A DNA stretch of 64,000 nt from VRUE01 sp963702035 (GCA_963702035.1 OY969700.1:558001-622000), one strand, 5' to 3'. Shown: positions 51,515 to 60,946, counted from the stretch's first letter. Notes: generated by a model not told the origin, from the letters alone. Translations and numbers: made by a program.

Positions 51515-54436
51515 CTAACGCTTCCTCCCGTGTTTGCGGCGTTGTTTGCGACGTTCGCGCCGCTGCGCGTTGCGTTCCTGCCGTGCCGCCTTCTCCGGGT
51601 CGACCGGTTCGACCGGTTCAGCCGGGACGGTGCTCTCGCCATTCGACGACGGGTCGCCGCCATCGGCGCGTGGCGGATCCGCCACGGCGACCGCGGCAAG
51701 CTCCCCCTCGAGCTCGGCTTCGGACTCGCTGTCGTCGCTCAGCTTTGCCAGCGCAACCTCGTCGGCGAAGGCGGGAACGGTGCCATCGACCTCGGCGATC
51801 CGCAACCGTCGCCGCGCGTAGCCCGGCTCGCGTTCCTTCCAGGCGGTCAGCACCGGCGAGGCGATGAAGATCGAGGAGTAGGTGCCGGAGATGATCCCGA
51901 CCATCATCGCGAAGGCGAAGTCCTGCAGCGTCGCGCCGCCGAAGATCAGCAGCGAGACCACGGCGAGCAGGGTCGTGAAGCTGGTCGCCAGGGAACGGGT
52001 CAGCACCTCGCTCATCGAGCGGTTGACGATCTGCGAGAAGGCTGCCCGCGGCATCCGCGGCAGGTTCTCGCGGATGCGGTCGAAGACGATGATCGTGTCG
52101 TATAAGGAGTAGCCCAAGATCGTCAGGAAAGCGGCGACCGTTCCGCTCGTCACCTCCCGGCCGGTGAGCGAGTAGACACCCGCGGTGATCAGGATGTCGT
52201 GGAAGATCGCGATCAGGACCGGGACAGCGAACTTCGGGTCGAAGCGAAAAGCGACGTAGGCGCAGATCACCAGCAGCGAGAAGATCAGCGCATTACGGGC
52301 GCTGTTGGCCACCGTGGCGCCGAAGGTCGGGCCGACGCTGGTGCTGTCGAAGCCGTCCGCTTCGACGCCGTAGCTGCGCTCCAGTTCTTTCTGAATCTTG
52401 TTGATCTGGCTCGGCTTCAGCGTGCTCGACTGGATCAGGAAGACGTTGGGGCCGAGGCCCGGGTTGCTCTCTCGCTGGACCTCGGCTCCGGAGACCCCGG
52501 CGCTGTCGAGCACTTCGCGGACGCCTTCCTCGTCGGTCTGCTTGGTCAGCGCGACCTCGACCCGGGTGCCCGACTCGAAGTCGATGCCGAAGTTGAGCTG
52601 CTTGGTGGCCAGCGCCAGGGCGCCGATCAGCAGGATGCATCCGGAGAGGGTGAAGAACCAGCGGCTGGCCCCCATGAAGTCGAAGTGCCAGCGCATCCGC
52701 TCGCGCGACGCCCCCAATACGGCCGGTGAGCGCAGCAGTCGCGAGCGGCTCATGCTGAGCAGCAACGCCTGGGTGAAGACGACCGCGGTCAGCAGCGAGA
52801 CGATCGTGCCGACACCGAGGGTGAAGGCGAAGCCCTTGACCCCGGCGGTCGCGAGGACGAAGAGGATGAAGGCGGTGAGCAGGGTGACGACGTTGGCGTC
52901 GACGATCGTCGCGATGCCGCGGCGGTAGCCCGCGGCGATCGCGGCCGCCATCGGGCGCCCGGCGCGCACCTCCTCCTTGATCCGCTCGAAGATGACGATG
53001 TTGGAGTCGGCCGCGACCCCGATCGTCAGCACGAGACCCGCGATCCCGGGCAGCGTCATCGTGATCGGGATCAGTTTGATCAGGGCGAAGAAGATCACCC
53101 CGTAGGCGCCGAGGGCGATCACCGCGATCAGGCCGAGGACGCGGTAGAAGAGCAGCAGGAAGATGGCGACGAGGGCGAGGCCGATGATGCCGGCCTTGAT
53201 GCCGGCGTGGAGCGCCTGGCTGCCGAGCGTCGCCGAGACCTGAGACTGGCTGATCAGGTTGAGGTTGATCGGTAGCGCGCCGCGCTGCAGGAAAGTGGCA
53301 AGGTCCTGGGCGTCTTCGAGACCGTTGAAGCCGCCTGAGATCTGGGCGCCGGTGCGGCCGTCGATCCCGTCGGGGTTTTCCGAGAAGTTGATGATCGGCC
53401 GCGTCTTGACTTCGTTGTCGAGGACGGCGGCGAAGTGGCCGGAGAGCAATTCAGCCTGTTCTCCGGATGCGGGCCCGATCGCCCGCGCCTGCCCACGCTG
53501 GGCGATCTGGCGGGTGACTTCCTGAAATGCCTCGCGACCCTGTCCGCTGAACTGGAAGGTGACGGCGGGGCCAGAGGTTTCCCCCTGTTCGGCCTTCGGG
53601 TTGGTGATTTCCGTCCCCGAGAGCGCCGGATTGTCTTTGAACGGGTACCAGCCCGGCGCGGCGTCTTCGATCGTCTGGCCCTTGTTATCGCTCGGTTTTT
53701 CGGAGATCACGATCGTCCCCTGCGGCACCTTGACCACAGTGCCCGCGCTCTGGGGGCGCTTTTCGCCGTTGGGGTCGATGTAGAGGTCTTCCCGAGTGAA
53801 CTCCGGGCCGTCGATCAACTTATGCGGGGGCAGCTTGGAGAAGAGGTAGTAGGTGGTCGACTGGCTGCACTTTTCGCAGTCGGGAACCGGCTTCTGTTCA
53901 GAGGCGACTTTTGCCGCGTTGTACTCCGAAGCAAAGGCGCCCGCCGCGACCAGCTGCCCGTTTTCCGCTTTGGAGGGATTGCGCCCCGCCGCTTTCCATT
54001 CTTCGGTGGCTTCTTCGATCGCCGCTTTCGGCGGTTCGCGACCGGGGACCCCGCCGATCGCCTTGGAGCGACCGATCAGGTTCGGTTCCCAGTCGAAGAA
54101 ATAAAGACGGGCGGGCTTGGTCGCGCATTCGGTCGCCTTGCCGACGCTGGTCGCTCCCGGAATCCCAACCTGGATCTGGTCGTTGCCCACGCGGGCTACT
54201 TCGATCTCCGAGACGCCGAGCTGATCGCAACCCGAGCGGATGATGTCCACCGCCCGTTCCATCGAGGCGTTGTCGATGGTGGGCTGCTGGGGCGTCGGCC
54301 GCCCCTGCAGAACGAGCTGGACGCCACCCTTCAGATCGAGGCCGAGTTTGGTCGGCTTGCTGGCGATGACCAGCGCCGAGACGGCGATCAGCGCCAGTAC
54401 GAAGAGCAGGATGAAGAGGTTTCTGCGCCGTTTCAC
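51515..54436 (-). CDS. secDF: SecD-SecF fusion, protein-export membrane protein
   Basis: SecDF uses the proton gradient to pull proteins through SecYEG. This 973-aa chain holds both halves. SecD part: first helix, large periplasmic P1 domain starting LGLDLKGGVQLVLQG, then five helices with the D/G motif TIGVAADSNIVIFERIKEE. SecF part from about 590: RWFFTLSGCILLIGALAL, FGIDFESGTRVEV and SLYDTIIVFDRIRE. A charged, Arg/Lys-rich cytoplasmic tail of about 100 residues ends it. A fusion is standard in Bacillus; actinobacteria usually keep two genes. It follows the PAS/zinc-ribbon gene. Confidence 0.96.
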   Translation of the reverse strand: MKRRRNLFILLFVLALIAVSALVIASKPTKLGLDLKGGVQLVLQGRPTPQQPTIDNASMERAVDIIRSGCDQLGVSEIEVARVGNDQIQVGIPGATSVGKATECATKPARLYFFDWEPNLIGRSKAIGGVPGREPPKAAIEEATEEWKAAGRNPSKAENGQLVAAGAFASEYNAAKVASEQKPVPDCEKCSQSTTYYLFSKLPPHKLIDGPEFTREDLYIDPNGEKRPQSAGTVVKVPQGTIVISEKPSDNKGQTIEDAAPGWYPFKDNPALSGTEITNPKAEQGETSGPAVTFQFSGQGREAFQEVTRQIAQRGQARAIGPASGEQAELLSGHFAAVLDNEVKTRPIINFSENPDGIDGRTGAQISGGFNGLEDAQDLATFLQRGALPINLNLISQSQVSATLGSQALHAGIKAGIIGLALVAIFLLLFYRVLGLIAVIALGAYGVIFFALIKLIPITMTLPGIAGLVLTIGVAADSNIVIFERIKEEVRAGRPMAAAIAAGYRRGIATIVDANVVTLLTAFILFVLATAGVKGFAFTLGVGTIVSLLTAVVFTQALLLSMSRSRLLRSPAVLGASRERMRWHFDFMGASRWFFTLSGCILLIGALALATKQLNFGIDFESGTRVEVALTKQTDEEGVREVLDSAGVSGAEVQRESNPGLGPNVFLIQSSTLKPSQINKIQKELERSYGVEADGFDSTSVGPTFGATVANSARNALIFSLLVICAYVAFRFDPKFAVPVLIAIFHDILITAGVYSLTGREVTSGTVAAFLTILGYSLYDTIIVFDRIRENLPRMPRAAFSQIVNRSMSEVLTRSLATSFTTLLAVVSLLIFGGATLQDFAFAMMVGIISGTYSSIFIASPVLTAWKEREPGYARRRLRIAEVDGTVPAFADEVALAKLSDDSESEAELEGELAAVAVADPPRADGGDPSSNGESTVPAEPVEPVDPEKAARQERNAQRRERRKQRRKHGRKR

Positions 54437-54440
54437 CGGC

Positions 54441-54893
54441 TCAGCTCTCCGGCGTCAGGACGATCAGCAGGCCGCCGTCGTCGTCGTAGGCGGGGAAGAC
54501 GTCGGCGACCGCTTCGGCGGGCAGGTCTCCCTCGGCGTTCACCGAGACCTTTTTGCCGAGCGAGCGAACCCCCCACTCGAGCGAGGTCTCGATCGGGTCG
54601 CCGTTGTCCTCGGCTTCCCACTGCAGGCCGAGGACCTCTTTGACGGGACGGCCGATCACGTCCTCGTCGGTCAGCCCGGTGAGCTCGAAGCTGCCACGCC
54701 CGGCGTCGATCACCCGCGCCTGCTGATCGCAGACGAAGAAGGCCGCGTTCGGCGCCGGGTAGTAGTCGTCGAGCAGCTCGAAGACGAAGCCGAAGCCGCA
54801 TTTGGAGCAGCCCTTGGGACGGCTGCTGAAACCGGCTGTCCGGTCCGCGCTCAGCTCCCTGTTCCCGCAGTTGGGGCAGATGAAGAAAGGCAT
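54441..54893 (-). CDS. Zinc-ribbon plus PAS-domain protein
   Basis: A 150-aa protein. Cys6, Cys9, Cys29 and Cys32 (ICPNCG and GCSKCGFGF) form a rubredoxin-like zinc ribbon. Residues about 43-148 read as a PAS domain: APNAAFFVCDQQARVIDAG, FELTGLTDEDVIGRPVKEV and a final beta strand LLIVLTPES. No output domain is present. It sits between ruvB and secDF, where yajC is often found, and its stop is 4 nt before the secDF start. It may be a redox- or ligand-sensing partner; the function is unknown. Confidence 0.8.
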   Translation of the reverse strand: MPFFICPNCGNRELSADRTAGFSSRPKGCSKCGFGFVFELLDDYYPAPNAAFFVCDQQARVIDAGRGSFELTGLTDEDVIGRPVKEVLGLQWEAEDNGDPIETSLEWGVRSLGKKVSVNAEGDLPAEAVADVFPAYDDDGGLLIVLTPES

Positions 54894-54919
54894 CCCACCA
54901 CAGGCTACTGAGAGTCCGC

Positions 54920-55987
54920 TCAGAACAGACTGCGCGCTCGGTCCGGCATCGGAATCCCGAGGTGCTCGTAGGCCCGCTCGGTCAGCACCCTGCCGCGCGG
55001 AGTCCGCTTCAGCAAGCCCTGCTGGAGCAGGTAGGGCTCGAGCACGTCCTCGATCGTGTCCTGCTCCTCGCCGATCGCGACGGCGAGGGTCGAGAGGCCG
55101 ACCGGGCCGCCGGCGAACTTGTTCGCCACCGTGTCGAGCAGGCTGCGGTCGCTGCGGTCGAGCCCGCCGGCGTCGACCTCGAGCATCTCCAGCCCCGCGG
55201 CTGCCACCTCGGCATCGACGCTGCCCGTGCCCTTGACCTCGGCAAAGTCGCGCACCCGCTTGAGCAGCCGGTTGGCGACCCGCGGGGTTCCGCGCGAGCG
55301 GCCGGCGATGATCCGCGCCCCCTCGGCGTCGATCTCGACTTCGAGGATGCCGGCGGAGCGCTCGATGATCTCGGCCAGATGAGTGGGCTCGTAGTGCTCG
55401 AGCCGGTGGCTGACGCCGAAGCGGTCGCGCAGCGGCGTCGTCAGCAGCCCCGCCCGGGTGGTCGCGCCGACCAGCGTGAACGGCGGCAGCGGCAGCGTCA
55501 CGGTGCGGGCGCCGGCGCCCTGGCCGAGCACGACCGGCAGCTCACCGTCCTCCATCGCCGGGTAGAGCGTCTCCTCGACCGCCCGGCCGAGCCGGTGGAT
55601 CTCGTCGACGAAGAAGACGCTGCCGGGCTCGAGCGCGGTGAGAAAGGAGGCGACGTCGGCCTTGCGCTCCAGTGCCGGGCCGGCGGTCTGGACGAGTGGC
55701 ACCCCCATCTCGGCGGCGACGATGTGGGCCAGCGAGGTCTTGCCCAGTCCCGGGGGCCCGGCCAGCAGAACGTGGTCAAGCGGCTCGCCGCGCCGCTTCG
55801 CCGCCTCGATGAAGATCGCCAGCTGCTCGGTCACCTGTACCTGGTTGACGAAGTCGGCGAGGGACGGTGGGCGAAGGGAGCGGTCGAGGTCTTCGTCGGG
55901 GATGTCGGCGCGCGCGTCGTGGATGCGGACCTCAGGCTCGCCATCGTCGCCGTCGATGCCGGGCGTGCGGATCCGGTTCTCGCTCAT
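54920..55987 (-). CDS. ruvB: Holliday junction branch migration ATPase RuvB
   Basis: RuvB is the hexameric motor that, with RuvA, drives branch migration. The 355-aa protein shows Walker A GPPGLGKTS at 77-85, Walker B VFFVDEIHRL, GATTRAGLLTTPLRDRFG, and the arginine-finger/winged-helix part GTPRVANRLLKRVRDFA and QQGLLKRTPRGRVLTERAY. The ATG at 55987 overlaps the ruvA stop by 4 nt. Confidence 0.98.
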   Translation of the reverse strand: MSENRIRTPGIDGDDGEPEVRIHDARADIPDEDLDRSLRPPSLADFVNQVQVTEQLAIFIEAAKRRGEPLDHVLLAGPPGLGKTSLAHIVAAEMGVPLVQTAGPALERKADVASFLTALEPGSVFFVDEIHRLGRAVEETLYPAMEDGELPVVLGQGAGARTVTLPLPPFTLVGATTRAGLLTTPLRDRFGVSHRLEHYEPTHLAEIIERSAGILEVEIDAEGARIIAGRSRGTPRVANRLLKRVRDFAEVKGTGSVDAEVAAAGLEMLEVDAGGLDRSDRSLLDTVANKFAGGPVGLSTLAVAIGEEQDTIEDVLEPYLLQQGLLKRTPRGRVLTERAYEHLGIPMPDRARSLF

Positions 55988-56577
55988 GCAGCCTTTCTCC
56001 CGCTCCCGGCCCTGCGCAGCGCGCTGGCCAGCAGCTCCTCGGCGTCGCCGCCGTCGATCCCGTCGAGCAACTGCTCGGCTTCCAGCGGCGCGTAGCCGAG
56101 GTTGACGAGGCCATCGCGGGCGAGGGCGCGCGGGTCGTCGTCACCGGCGGCCAGGGTCACCTCTTCCTCCAGGGCTCCGGCGACCTTCTCGCGCAGCTCG
56201 ACGATGATCCGCTCCGAGGTCCGCTTGCCGATCCCCGGTGCCGCCTGAAATCGTTTCGCGTCGCCGGCGGCGATCGCGCGCAGCAGCTCCCGCGCCGGGC
56301 CACCGGAGAGCACCGAGATCGCGACTTTCGGCCCGACGCCGCTGACCGAGACAAGCTGCCCGAAGAGGTCGCGCTCCTCCTCGGAGGCAAAGCCGAACAG
56401 GGCCAGAGAGTCCTCGCGCGAGACCAGCTCGGCGTGCAGAAAGGCCTCGCGACCGGTCGCCGGCACCGCCTTCAGCGTCTCGGCCGAGACCGTGAGCCGG
56501 TAGCCGACCCCGCCGGCGTCGATCACGACGTGATCGGGCCGCCGCACCATCACCTCACCGCGCACCGCCGCGATCAC
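55984..56577 (-). CDS. ruvA: Holliday junction DNA-binding protein RuvA
   Basis: RuvA tetramer recognises four-way junctions. The 197-aa protein has the OB-fold start (MIAAVRGEVMVRRPDHVVID), helix-hairpin-helix motifs LVSVSGVGPKVAISVLS and FQAAPGIGKRTSERIIVEL, and the C-terminal RuvB-binding domain (ARDGLVNLGYAPLEAEQLL). The ATG at 56577 overlaps the ruvC stop by 4 nt. Confidence 0.97.
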   Translation of the reverse strand: MIAAVRGEVMVRRPDHVVIDAGGVGYRLTVSAETLKAVPATGREAFLHAELVSREDSLALFGFASEEERDLFGQLVSVSGVGPKVAISVLSGGPARELLRAIAAGDAKRFQAAPGIGKRTSERIIVELREKVAGALEEEVTLAAGDDDPRALARDGLVNLGYAPLEAEQLLDGIDGGDAEELLASALRRAGSGRKAA

Positions 56578-57086
56578 GGAGCGACTCCCTCCGCCATCTC
56601 AATGGCCTCGCGGCGGCCGCTGCCGCCGCCGTGGCAGATCGCCACGGCAAGCGCGTCGGCGGCGTGGTCGGGAGTCGGAAGCTCGGGCAGGCCGAGCAGG
56701 GTCCCGACCATCCTCTGCACCTGCTTCTTGCCGGCGGCGCCGCTGCCGCAGACGGCCATCTTGATCGCCTGCGGCGTGTACGTGAAGCAGGCGATGCCGG
56801 CCTGCGCGGCGGCGAGCATCGCCACGCCGCTGGCGCGGCCGACGGTCATCGCCGTCTGCACGTTCTTGCCGAAGAAGACATCCTCGACGGCCATCGCCTT
56901 CGGCTCGTGCCAGGCGATCAGCTCGGCGAGGGAGCCGTGGATCCGCTCCAGGCGGCGCTCCATCGGCAGCTCGGCCGTCGTCTCGACGACGCCGCCGTCG
57001 AGGGCGACCATGCGATTGCCCTCGATCCGGACGATGCCGAAGCCGAGGTTGGCTGCGCCGGGGTCGATCCCCATCACCACTTGCAT
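56574..57086 (-). CDS. ruvC: Crossover junction endodeoxyribonuclease RuvC
   Basis: RuvC resolves Holliday junctions. The RNase H-like fold of 170 aa has Asp8 in MGIDPGAANLGFGIV, a glutamate in MAVEDVFFGKNVQTA, and the C-terminal acidic pair in PDHAADALAVAIC. The ATG at 57086 fits the family start. Three genes ruvC-ruvA-ruvB overlap in order behind yebC, the classical arrangement. Confidence 0.97.
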   Translation of the reverse strand: MQVVMGIDPGAANLGFGIVRIEGNRMVALDGGVVETTAELPMERRLERIHGSLAELIAWHEPKAMAVEDVFFGKNVQTAMTVGRASGVAMLAAAQAGIACFTYTPQAIKMAVCGSGAAGKKQVQRMVGTLLGLPELPTPDHAADALAVAICHGGGSGRREAIEMAEGVAP

Positions 57087-57119
57087 AGGAAGTGATTCTG
57101 GGAGAAAGACCGGATGCCT

Positions 57120-57869
57120 TTAAGCCGCGAGCTGCTGCAGGACCTCGTCGGGGATGTCGAAGTTGGCGTGGACCTCGTTGACATCGTCGTCTTCTTCGAG
57201 GTCTTCGATCAGGCCGAGCAACGACTTTGCCTCGTTGCCTTTGACCTCGACCGTGCTCTTCGGCTCCATCGTCACGTCCACCGACTCGATCTCGACCCCG
57301 CCGGCCTCCAGCACCTCGCGGACCGCGCTGAGGCTGGCCGGCTCGCAGAGCACCCGCAGCAGATCCCCCTCCTCGCGCACGTCCTCCGCGCCGGCGTCGA
57401 TCGCCGCGATCAGATCGTCCTCGCCGTAGCGGGCGCCGTCGACCGCGAGCACGCCGCGTTTCTCGAAGATCCAGGCGACCGACCCCGGCTCGCCGAGACT
57501 GCCGTTGTGCTTGCTGAAGGCGTGGCGCACTTCGGCGCTGGTGCGGTTGCGGTTGTCGGTCAGCGCCTCGACCAGGATCGCGGCGCCGCCCGGCCCATAA
57601 CCCTCGAAGACGACGCTCTCGATCGCGGTGGCGTCGGCCCCCTCGCCGGTGCCGCGGTCGATCGCCCGCTGGATGTTGTCCTTGGGCATCGAGGCGTCCC
57701 GCGCCTTCTGGATCGCCGTCGCCAGGGCCGGGCTGTTGTCGGGGTCGCCGCCACCGTCGCGGGCGGCGACGGTGATCGCCCGCGCCAGCTTGGTGAAGAG
57801 CTTGCCGCGTTTGGCGTCGGCAGCGCCCTTCTTGTGTTTTATCGAGGACCACTTCGAATGCCCGGACAT
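57120..57869 (-). CDS. yebC: YebC/TACO1-family protein
   Basis: The 249-aa YebC protein begins MSGHSKWSSIKHKKGAADAK and shows GRARAITVAARDGGGDP-like KLARAITVAARDGGGDPDNS, FEGYGPGGAAILVE, TSAEVRHAFSKHNGSLGEPG and VEIESVDVTMEP. YebC/TACO1 proteins are linked to relief of ribosome pausing at polyproline, and have also been called transcriptional regulators. The ATG at 57869 gives the invariant MSGHSKW start. It leads yebC-ruvC-ruvA-ruvB and is divergent from a small membrane protein gene. Confidence 0.97.
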   Translation of the reverse strand: MSGHSKWSSIKHKKGAADAKRGKLFTKLARAITVAARDGGGDPDNSPALATAIQKARDASMPKDNIQRAIDRGTGEGADATAIESVVFEGYGPGGAAILVEALTDNRNRTSAEVRHAFSKHNGSLGEPGSVAWIFEKRGVLAVDGARYGEDDLIAAIDAGAEDVREEGDLLRVLCEPASLSAVREVLEAGGVEIESVDVTMEPKSTVEVKGNEAKSLLGLIEDLEEDDDVNEVHANFDIPDEVLQQLAA

Positions 57870-57894
57870 CGTTTGCCATTCTATGGATTGGAGA

Positions 57895-58341
57895 ATGAGT
57901 TCAGAGACCGCAGCGCATCCACGGGCAACCAACGCGGCCACCGGGCTGGCAGCGAGCTTTGTCTTCGTCGTCATGCTGCTCACCGCCCTGGCGCTATGGA
58001 CGGCGATCCCGGTGGGCTGGCTCTGGATCGGCTCGAAGGTCGCCTCGACCCAGTTCCCGGCCGCGGGTCCCTACGCCGTGGTGGCGATCGGGATCGTCCT
58101 GACTGTCGTGCTCGACGCCTGGCTGATCGGTCGCCTCAACGCCCTCTACATGCGGATCACCGGCACCAACCGGCTGGCGCCGATGCGGCCGACCTGGCTG
58201 AAGAGCATGCGCGACAGCGGTGGCGACGCGGGGACCACCACCGTGGTCGAGGCGGTGATGATGGGCTCGGTGCTGCTCGCCGGCGCCGTCTTCGTCAGCT
58301 GGTTCTTCCTGCTCGCCGGATCCCCCTTGCCGAACCAGTAG
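57895..58341 (+). CDS. Uncharacterised three-helix membrane protein
   Basis: Not recognised; about 148 aa with three hydrophobic segments: FVFVVMLLTALALWTAIPV, YAVVAIGIVLTVVLDAWLI and a C-terminal GSVLLAGAVFVSWFFLLAG. A cytoplasmic loop of about 40 residues with TNRLAPMRPTWLKSMRDS lies between helices two and three. The ATG at 57895 is preferred; another ATG at 57883 is in frame. It is divergent from yebC and convergent with the aminopeptidase gene, touching its stop. Confidence 0.7.
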   Translation: MSSETAAHPRATNAATGLAASFVFVVMLLTALALWTAIPVGWLWIGSKVASTQFPAAGPYAVVAIGIVLTVVLDAWLIGRLNALYMRITGTNRLAPMRPTWLKSMRDSGGDAGTTTVVEAVMMGSVLLAGAVFVSWFFLLAGSPLPNQ

Positions 58342-59445
58342 TCAGACGATGAACTTGCCGTCTTCCTGCATCACCGTGCCGTCGACTTCGAGCTTGCCGC
58401 CGAGGCGTAGGTCGCAGACCAGGTCGGTGTGCACGGCCGACTCGTTGACGCCGCCCGACTCGGGATAGCTCTTGCCGACCGCCATGTGGACGGTGCCGCC
58501 GAGCTTCTCGTCGAGCAGCACCTCGCGGGTGCCGCGGTCGATCGCGTAGTTGGTGCCGATCCCGAGCTCACCGAGGCGGCGGGCGCCGTCGTCGGTGTCA
58601 AGCAACTCGATCAGGAACTCCTCGCCGCGCTCGGCGCTCGCGTCGACAACCCTGCCCGCCTCGAAGCGCAGGTGCACGCCGGCGACCTCGCGACCGCCGA
58701 TCGTCGCCGGCAGGTGGAAGGTCACCTCCCCCTCGACCGAGTCCTCGACCGGCCCGGTGAAGAACTCGCCGTCGGGCATGTTGTGGCGACCGTCGCAGGC
58801 GATGAACGTGCGGCCGGCGATCCCCAGCCTGATGTCGGTGCCCGGCGCCGTGACCCGCACCTCCTCGTGCCCCTCGATCCACCCGGCGAGCCGCGTCGTC
58901 TCGGCCGAAGCGCGCTGCCAGGCGGTCAGTGGGTCCTCGTCGTCGGCAAGACAGGCGCCGTAGTAGAAGTCCTCGTAGTCGGCCAGGCTCATCTCTGCCT
59001 CCGCGGCGTAGGCGTTGGTCGGGAAGAGCGTGTAGCACCAGCGGAACTCGCCCTTGGCGCTGCGCTCCATCGCCCGCCCGAGCAGCTCGCCGGTGGCGAT
59101 CTGGCGGCGCGACTGGCGCTGCGGGGGCACCGCGGAGAGCTCGCGGGTGTTGGTCGAGGCGCCGATCGCGATCCGCACGTCGACGTTGTCGAGCAGCCAT
59201 TCCGAGGTCGGTGAGATCCACTCCAGCTGAGCGTCCGATGCGTGCTTGAAGTACGCGGCGCTCTGTCCTTCGAGGGAGACGTTCATGACCGGGTTGGCAC
59301 CCACCTTCAACACCTCCTCGTAGACCGCCAGGAGCAGCGGCGTCGCGGCGCTCTCGCCGTCGATCGAGACGACCTCGCCCTCCTTCACCTCGGTCGAGTA
59401 GCCGACCAGGATCTTCGCCAGCCGTTCCGCTCTCGGGTCTCTCAA
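58342..59445 (-). CDS. M29-family metalloaminopeptidase
   Basis: Aminopeptidase of the thermophilic M29 family (AmpS/AmpT-like), 367 aa. Metal-site segments: EEVRVTAPGTDIRL, NMPDGEFFTGPVEDSVEGE with the ligand glutamates, RLGELGIGTNYAI, and GGVNESAVHTDLVCDL with the His and Asp ligands. The TTG start at 59445 overlaps the pdxT stop (TTGA), and the N-terminus RDPRAERLAKILVGYS is the expected one. Co-directional with pdxST. Confidence 0.93.
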   Translation of the reverse strand: MRDPRAERLAKILVGYSTEVKEGEVVSIDGESAATPLLLAVYEEVLKVGANPVMNVSLEGQSAAYFKHASDAQLEWISPTSEWLLDNVDVRIAIGASTNTRELSAVPPQRQSRRQIATGELLGRAMERSAKGEFRWCYTLFPTNAYAAEAEMSLADYEDFYYGACLADDEDPLTAWQRASAETTRLAGWIEGHEEVRVTAPGTDIRLGIAGRTFIACDGRHNMPDGEFFTGPVEDSVEGEVTFHLPATIGGREVAGVHLRFEAGRVVDASAERGEEFLIELLDTDDGARRLGELGIGTNYAIDRGTREVLLDEKLGGTVHMAVGKSYPESGGVNESAVHTDLVCDLRLGGKLEVDGTVMQEDGKFIV

Positions 59446-60041
59446 GTCTCCGCCCTCTCACGCGCATCGCTTTGCGCTTTGGTGGTTATCGCCATGAACA
59501 GTGCGTGCAGCCTCGAGTCGTCGGTCAGCTCGGGGTGGAAGGCGCAAGCGAGCACGCTCCCCTCGCGCACCGCCACCGGATGCCCCTCATAGGAGGCAAG
59601 CACCTCGACTCCGGGACCGTAGCGCTCGACCCAGGGCGCGCGGATGAAGACCGCCCGCAGCGGCTCCTCACCGATCCCCTCGACGGGCAGATCGACCTCA
59701 AAGCTCTGCATCTGGCGACCGAAGGCATTGCGCCGCGCGGTCACGTCGAGCAGCCCAAGGTGATCCGCGTCGCAGACGATCATCCCGGCGCAGGTGCCGA
59801 AGACCGGCTTGCCAGCATCGTGATGGCCCCGAATCGGGTCTTCCAACCCAGCCGATGCGATCCCCTTCACGATCGTAGTGCTCTCCCCCCCGGGAATCAC
59901 CAGCCCATCAAGCCCCTCCAGATCCCCAGCAAGCCTCACATCCCTCACCTCAGCTCCAAGCCCACGGAGCATCTCCAAATGCGCTTCGAACCCGCCCTGA
60001 ATGGCAAGGACGCCGATCCGCAGCCCAGGAGCCTCAGGCAC
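59442..60041 (-). CDS. pdxT: Pyridoxal 5'-phosphate synthase, glutaminase subunit
   Basis: PdxT releases ammonia from glutamine for PdxS. Class I-type glutaminase of 199 aa with LVIPGGESTTIVKG, the nucleophile Cys84 in VFGTCAGMIV, and the His-x-Glu pair in ACAFHPELTDD. The GTG start at 60041 overlaps the end of pdxS by 8 nt and puts IGVLAIQGGFEAH at the N-terminus. An ATG further up lies deeper inside pdxS. Confidence 0.96.
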   Translation of the reverse strand: MPEAPGLRIGVLAIQGGFEAHLEMLRGLGAEVRDVRLAGDLEGLDGLVIPGGESTTIVKGIASAGLEDPIRGHHDAGKPVFGTCAGMIVCDADHLGLLDVTARRNAFGRQMQSFEVDLPVEGIGEEPLRAVFIRAPWVERYGPGVEVLASYEGHPVAVREGSVLACAFHPELTDDSRLHALFMAITTKAQSDARERAET

Positions 60042-60921
60042 CGCGGTCCTGCAAAAGCGCATCCGCGGCGGCCAGCTCGGAGATCTCCAGGCCGGGCATC
60101 GCCTCGCCGAGGCCGATCGACGCCGCCGTCACCCGCTCGGGGTCGTTGAAGTGCGTGGTCGCCTCGACGATCGCGCGGGCGCGGCGCTCGGGGTCGGCGC
60201 TCTTGAAGATCCCCGAGCCGACGAAGTTGCCCTCGGCGCCGAGCTGCATCATCAGCGCCGCGTCCGCCGGCGTGGCGATGCCGCCGGCACAGAACATCGG
60301 CACCGGCAGGCGCCCCAGCCCGGCGACCTCGTGGACGACTTCGAGCGGCGCCTGGTGCTCCTTGGCCGCGCCGGCCAGCTCCTCCGGCCCGAGCTGCGCC
60401 AGCTGCTTGATCCCGCCGACGATCTCACGCATATGGCGAACCGCCTCGACGACGTTGCCGGTGCCGGCCTCGCCCTTGGAGCGGATCATCGCCGCCCCCT
60501 CGCCGATCCGCCGCAGCGCCTCGCCGAGGTTGGTCGCGCCGCAGACGAAGGGCACCTCGAAGGCGAGCTTGTCGATGTGGTGGCGCTCGTCGGCCGGGGT
60601 CAGCACCTCGGACTCGTCGATGTAGTCGACCTCGAGCGCCTGCAGGACCTGCGCCTCTGCGAAGTGGCCGATCCGCGCCTTGGCCATCACCGGGATCGTC
60701 ACCGCCTCCTGGATCCCCTTGATCATCGCCGGGTCCGACATGCGCGCGACGCCGCCGTCGCGGCGGATGTCGGCGGGAACCCGCTCCAGCGCCATCACAG
60801 CGCACGCCCCAGCCTCCTCGGCGATCCGCGCCTGCTCGGGCGTGACCACATCCATGATCACCCCGCCCTTCAACATCTCGGCGAGGCCGGTCTTGACCCG
60901 GAAGGTTGCGCGCTCGGTCAC
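60034..60921 (-). CDS. pdxS: Pyridoxal 5'-phosphate synthase, synthase subunit
   Basis: PdxS builds PLP from ribose-5-P, glyceraldehyde-3-P and ammonia. The 295-aa TIM barrel has Asp24 in GGVIMDVVTPEQ, Lys81 in IPVMAKARIGHFAE, and the Lys/Gly phosphate site in IRSKGEAGTGNVVEAVRH, with a C-terminal GIFKSADPERRA. Length and motifs are standard. ATG/GTG at 60921 follows the family start. Followed by pdxT. Confidence 0.98.
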   Translation of the reverse strand: MTERATFRVKTGLAEMLKGGVIMDVVTPEQARIAEEAGACAVMALERVPADIRRDGGVARMSDPAMIKGIQEAVTIPVMAKARIGHFAEAQVLQALEVDYIDESEVLTPADERHHIDKLAFEVPFVCGATNLGEALRRIGEGAAMIRSKGEAGTGNVVEAVRHMREIVGGIKQLAQLGPEELAGAAKEHQAPLEVVHEVAGLGRLPVPMFCAGGIATPADAALMMQLGAEGNFVGSGIFKSADPERRARAIVEATTHFNDPERVTAASIGLGEAMPGLEISELAAADALLQDRGA

Positions 60922-60946
60922 GCCGCCAATATTACGGGGGCGGTCG

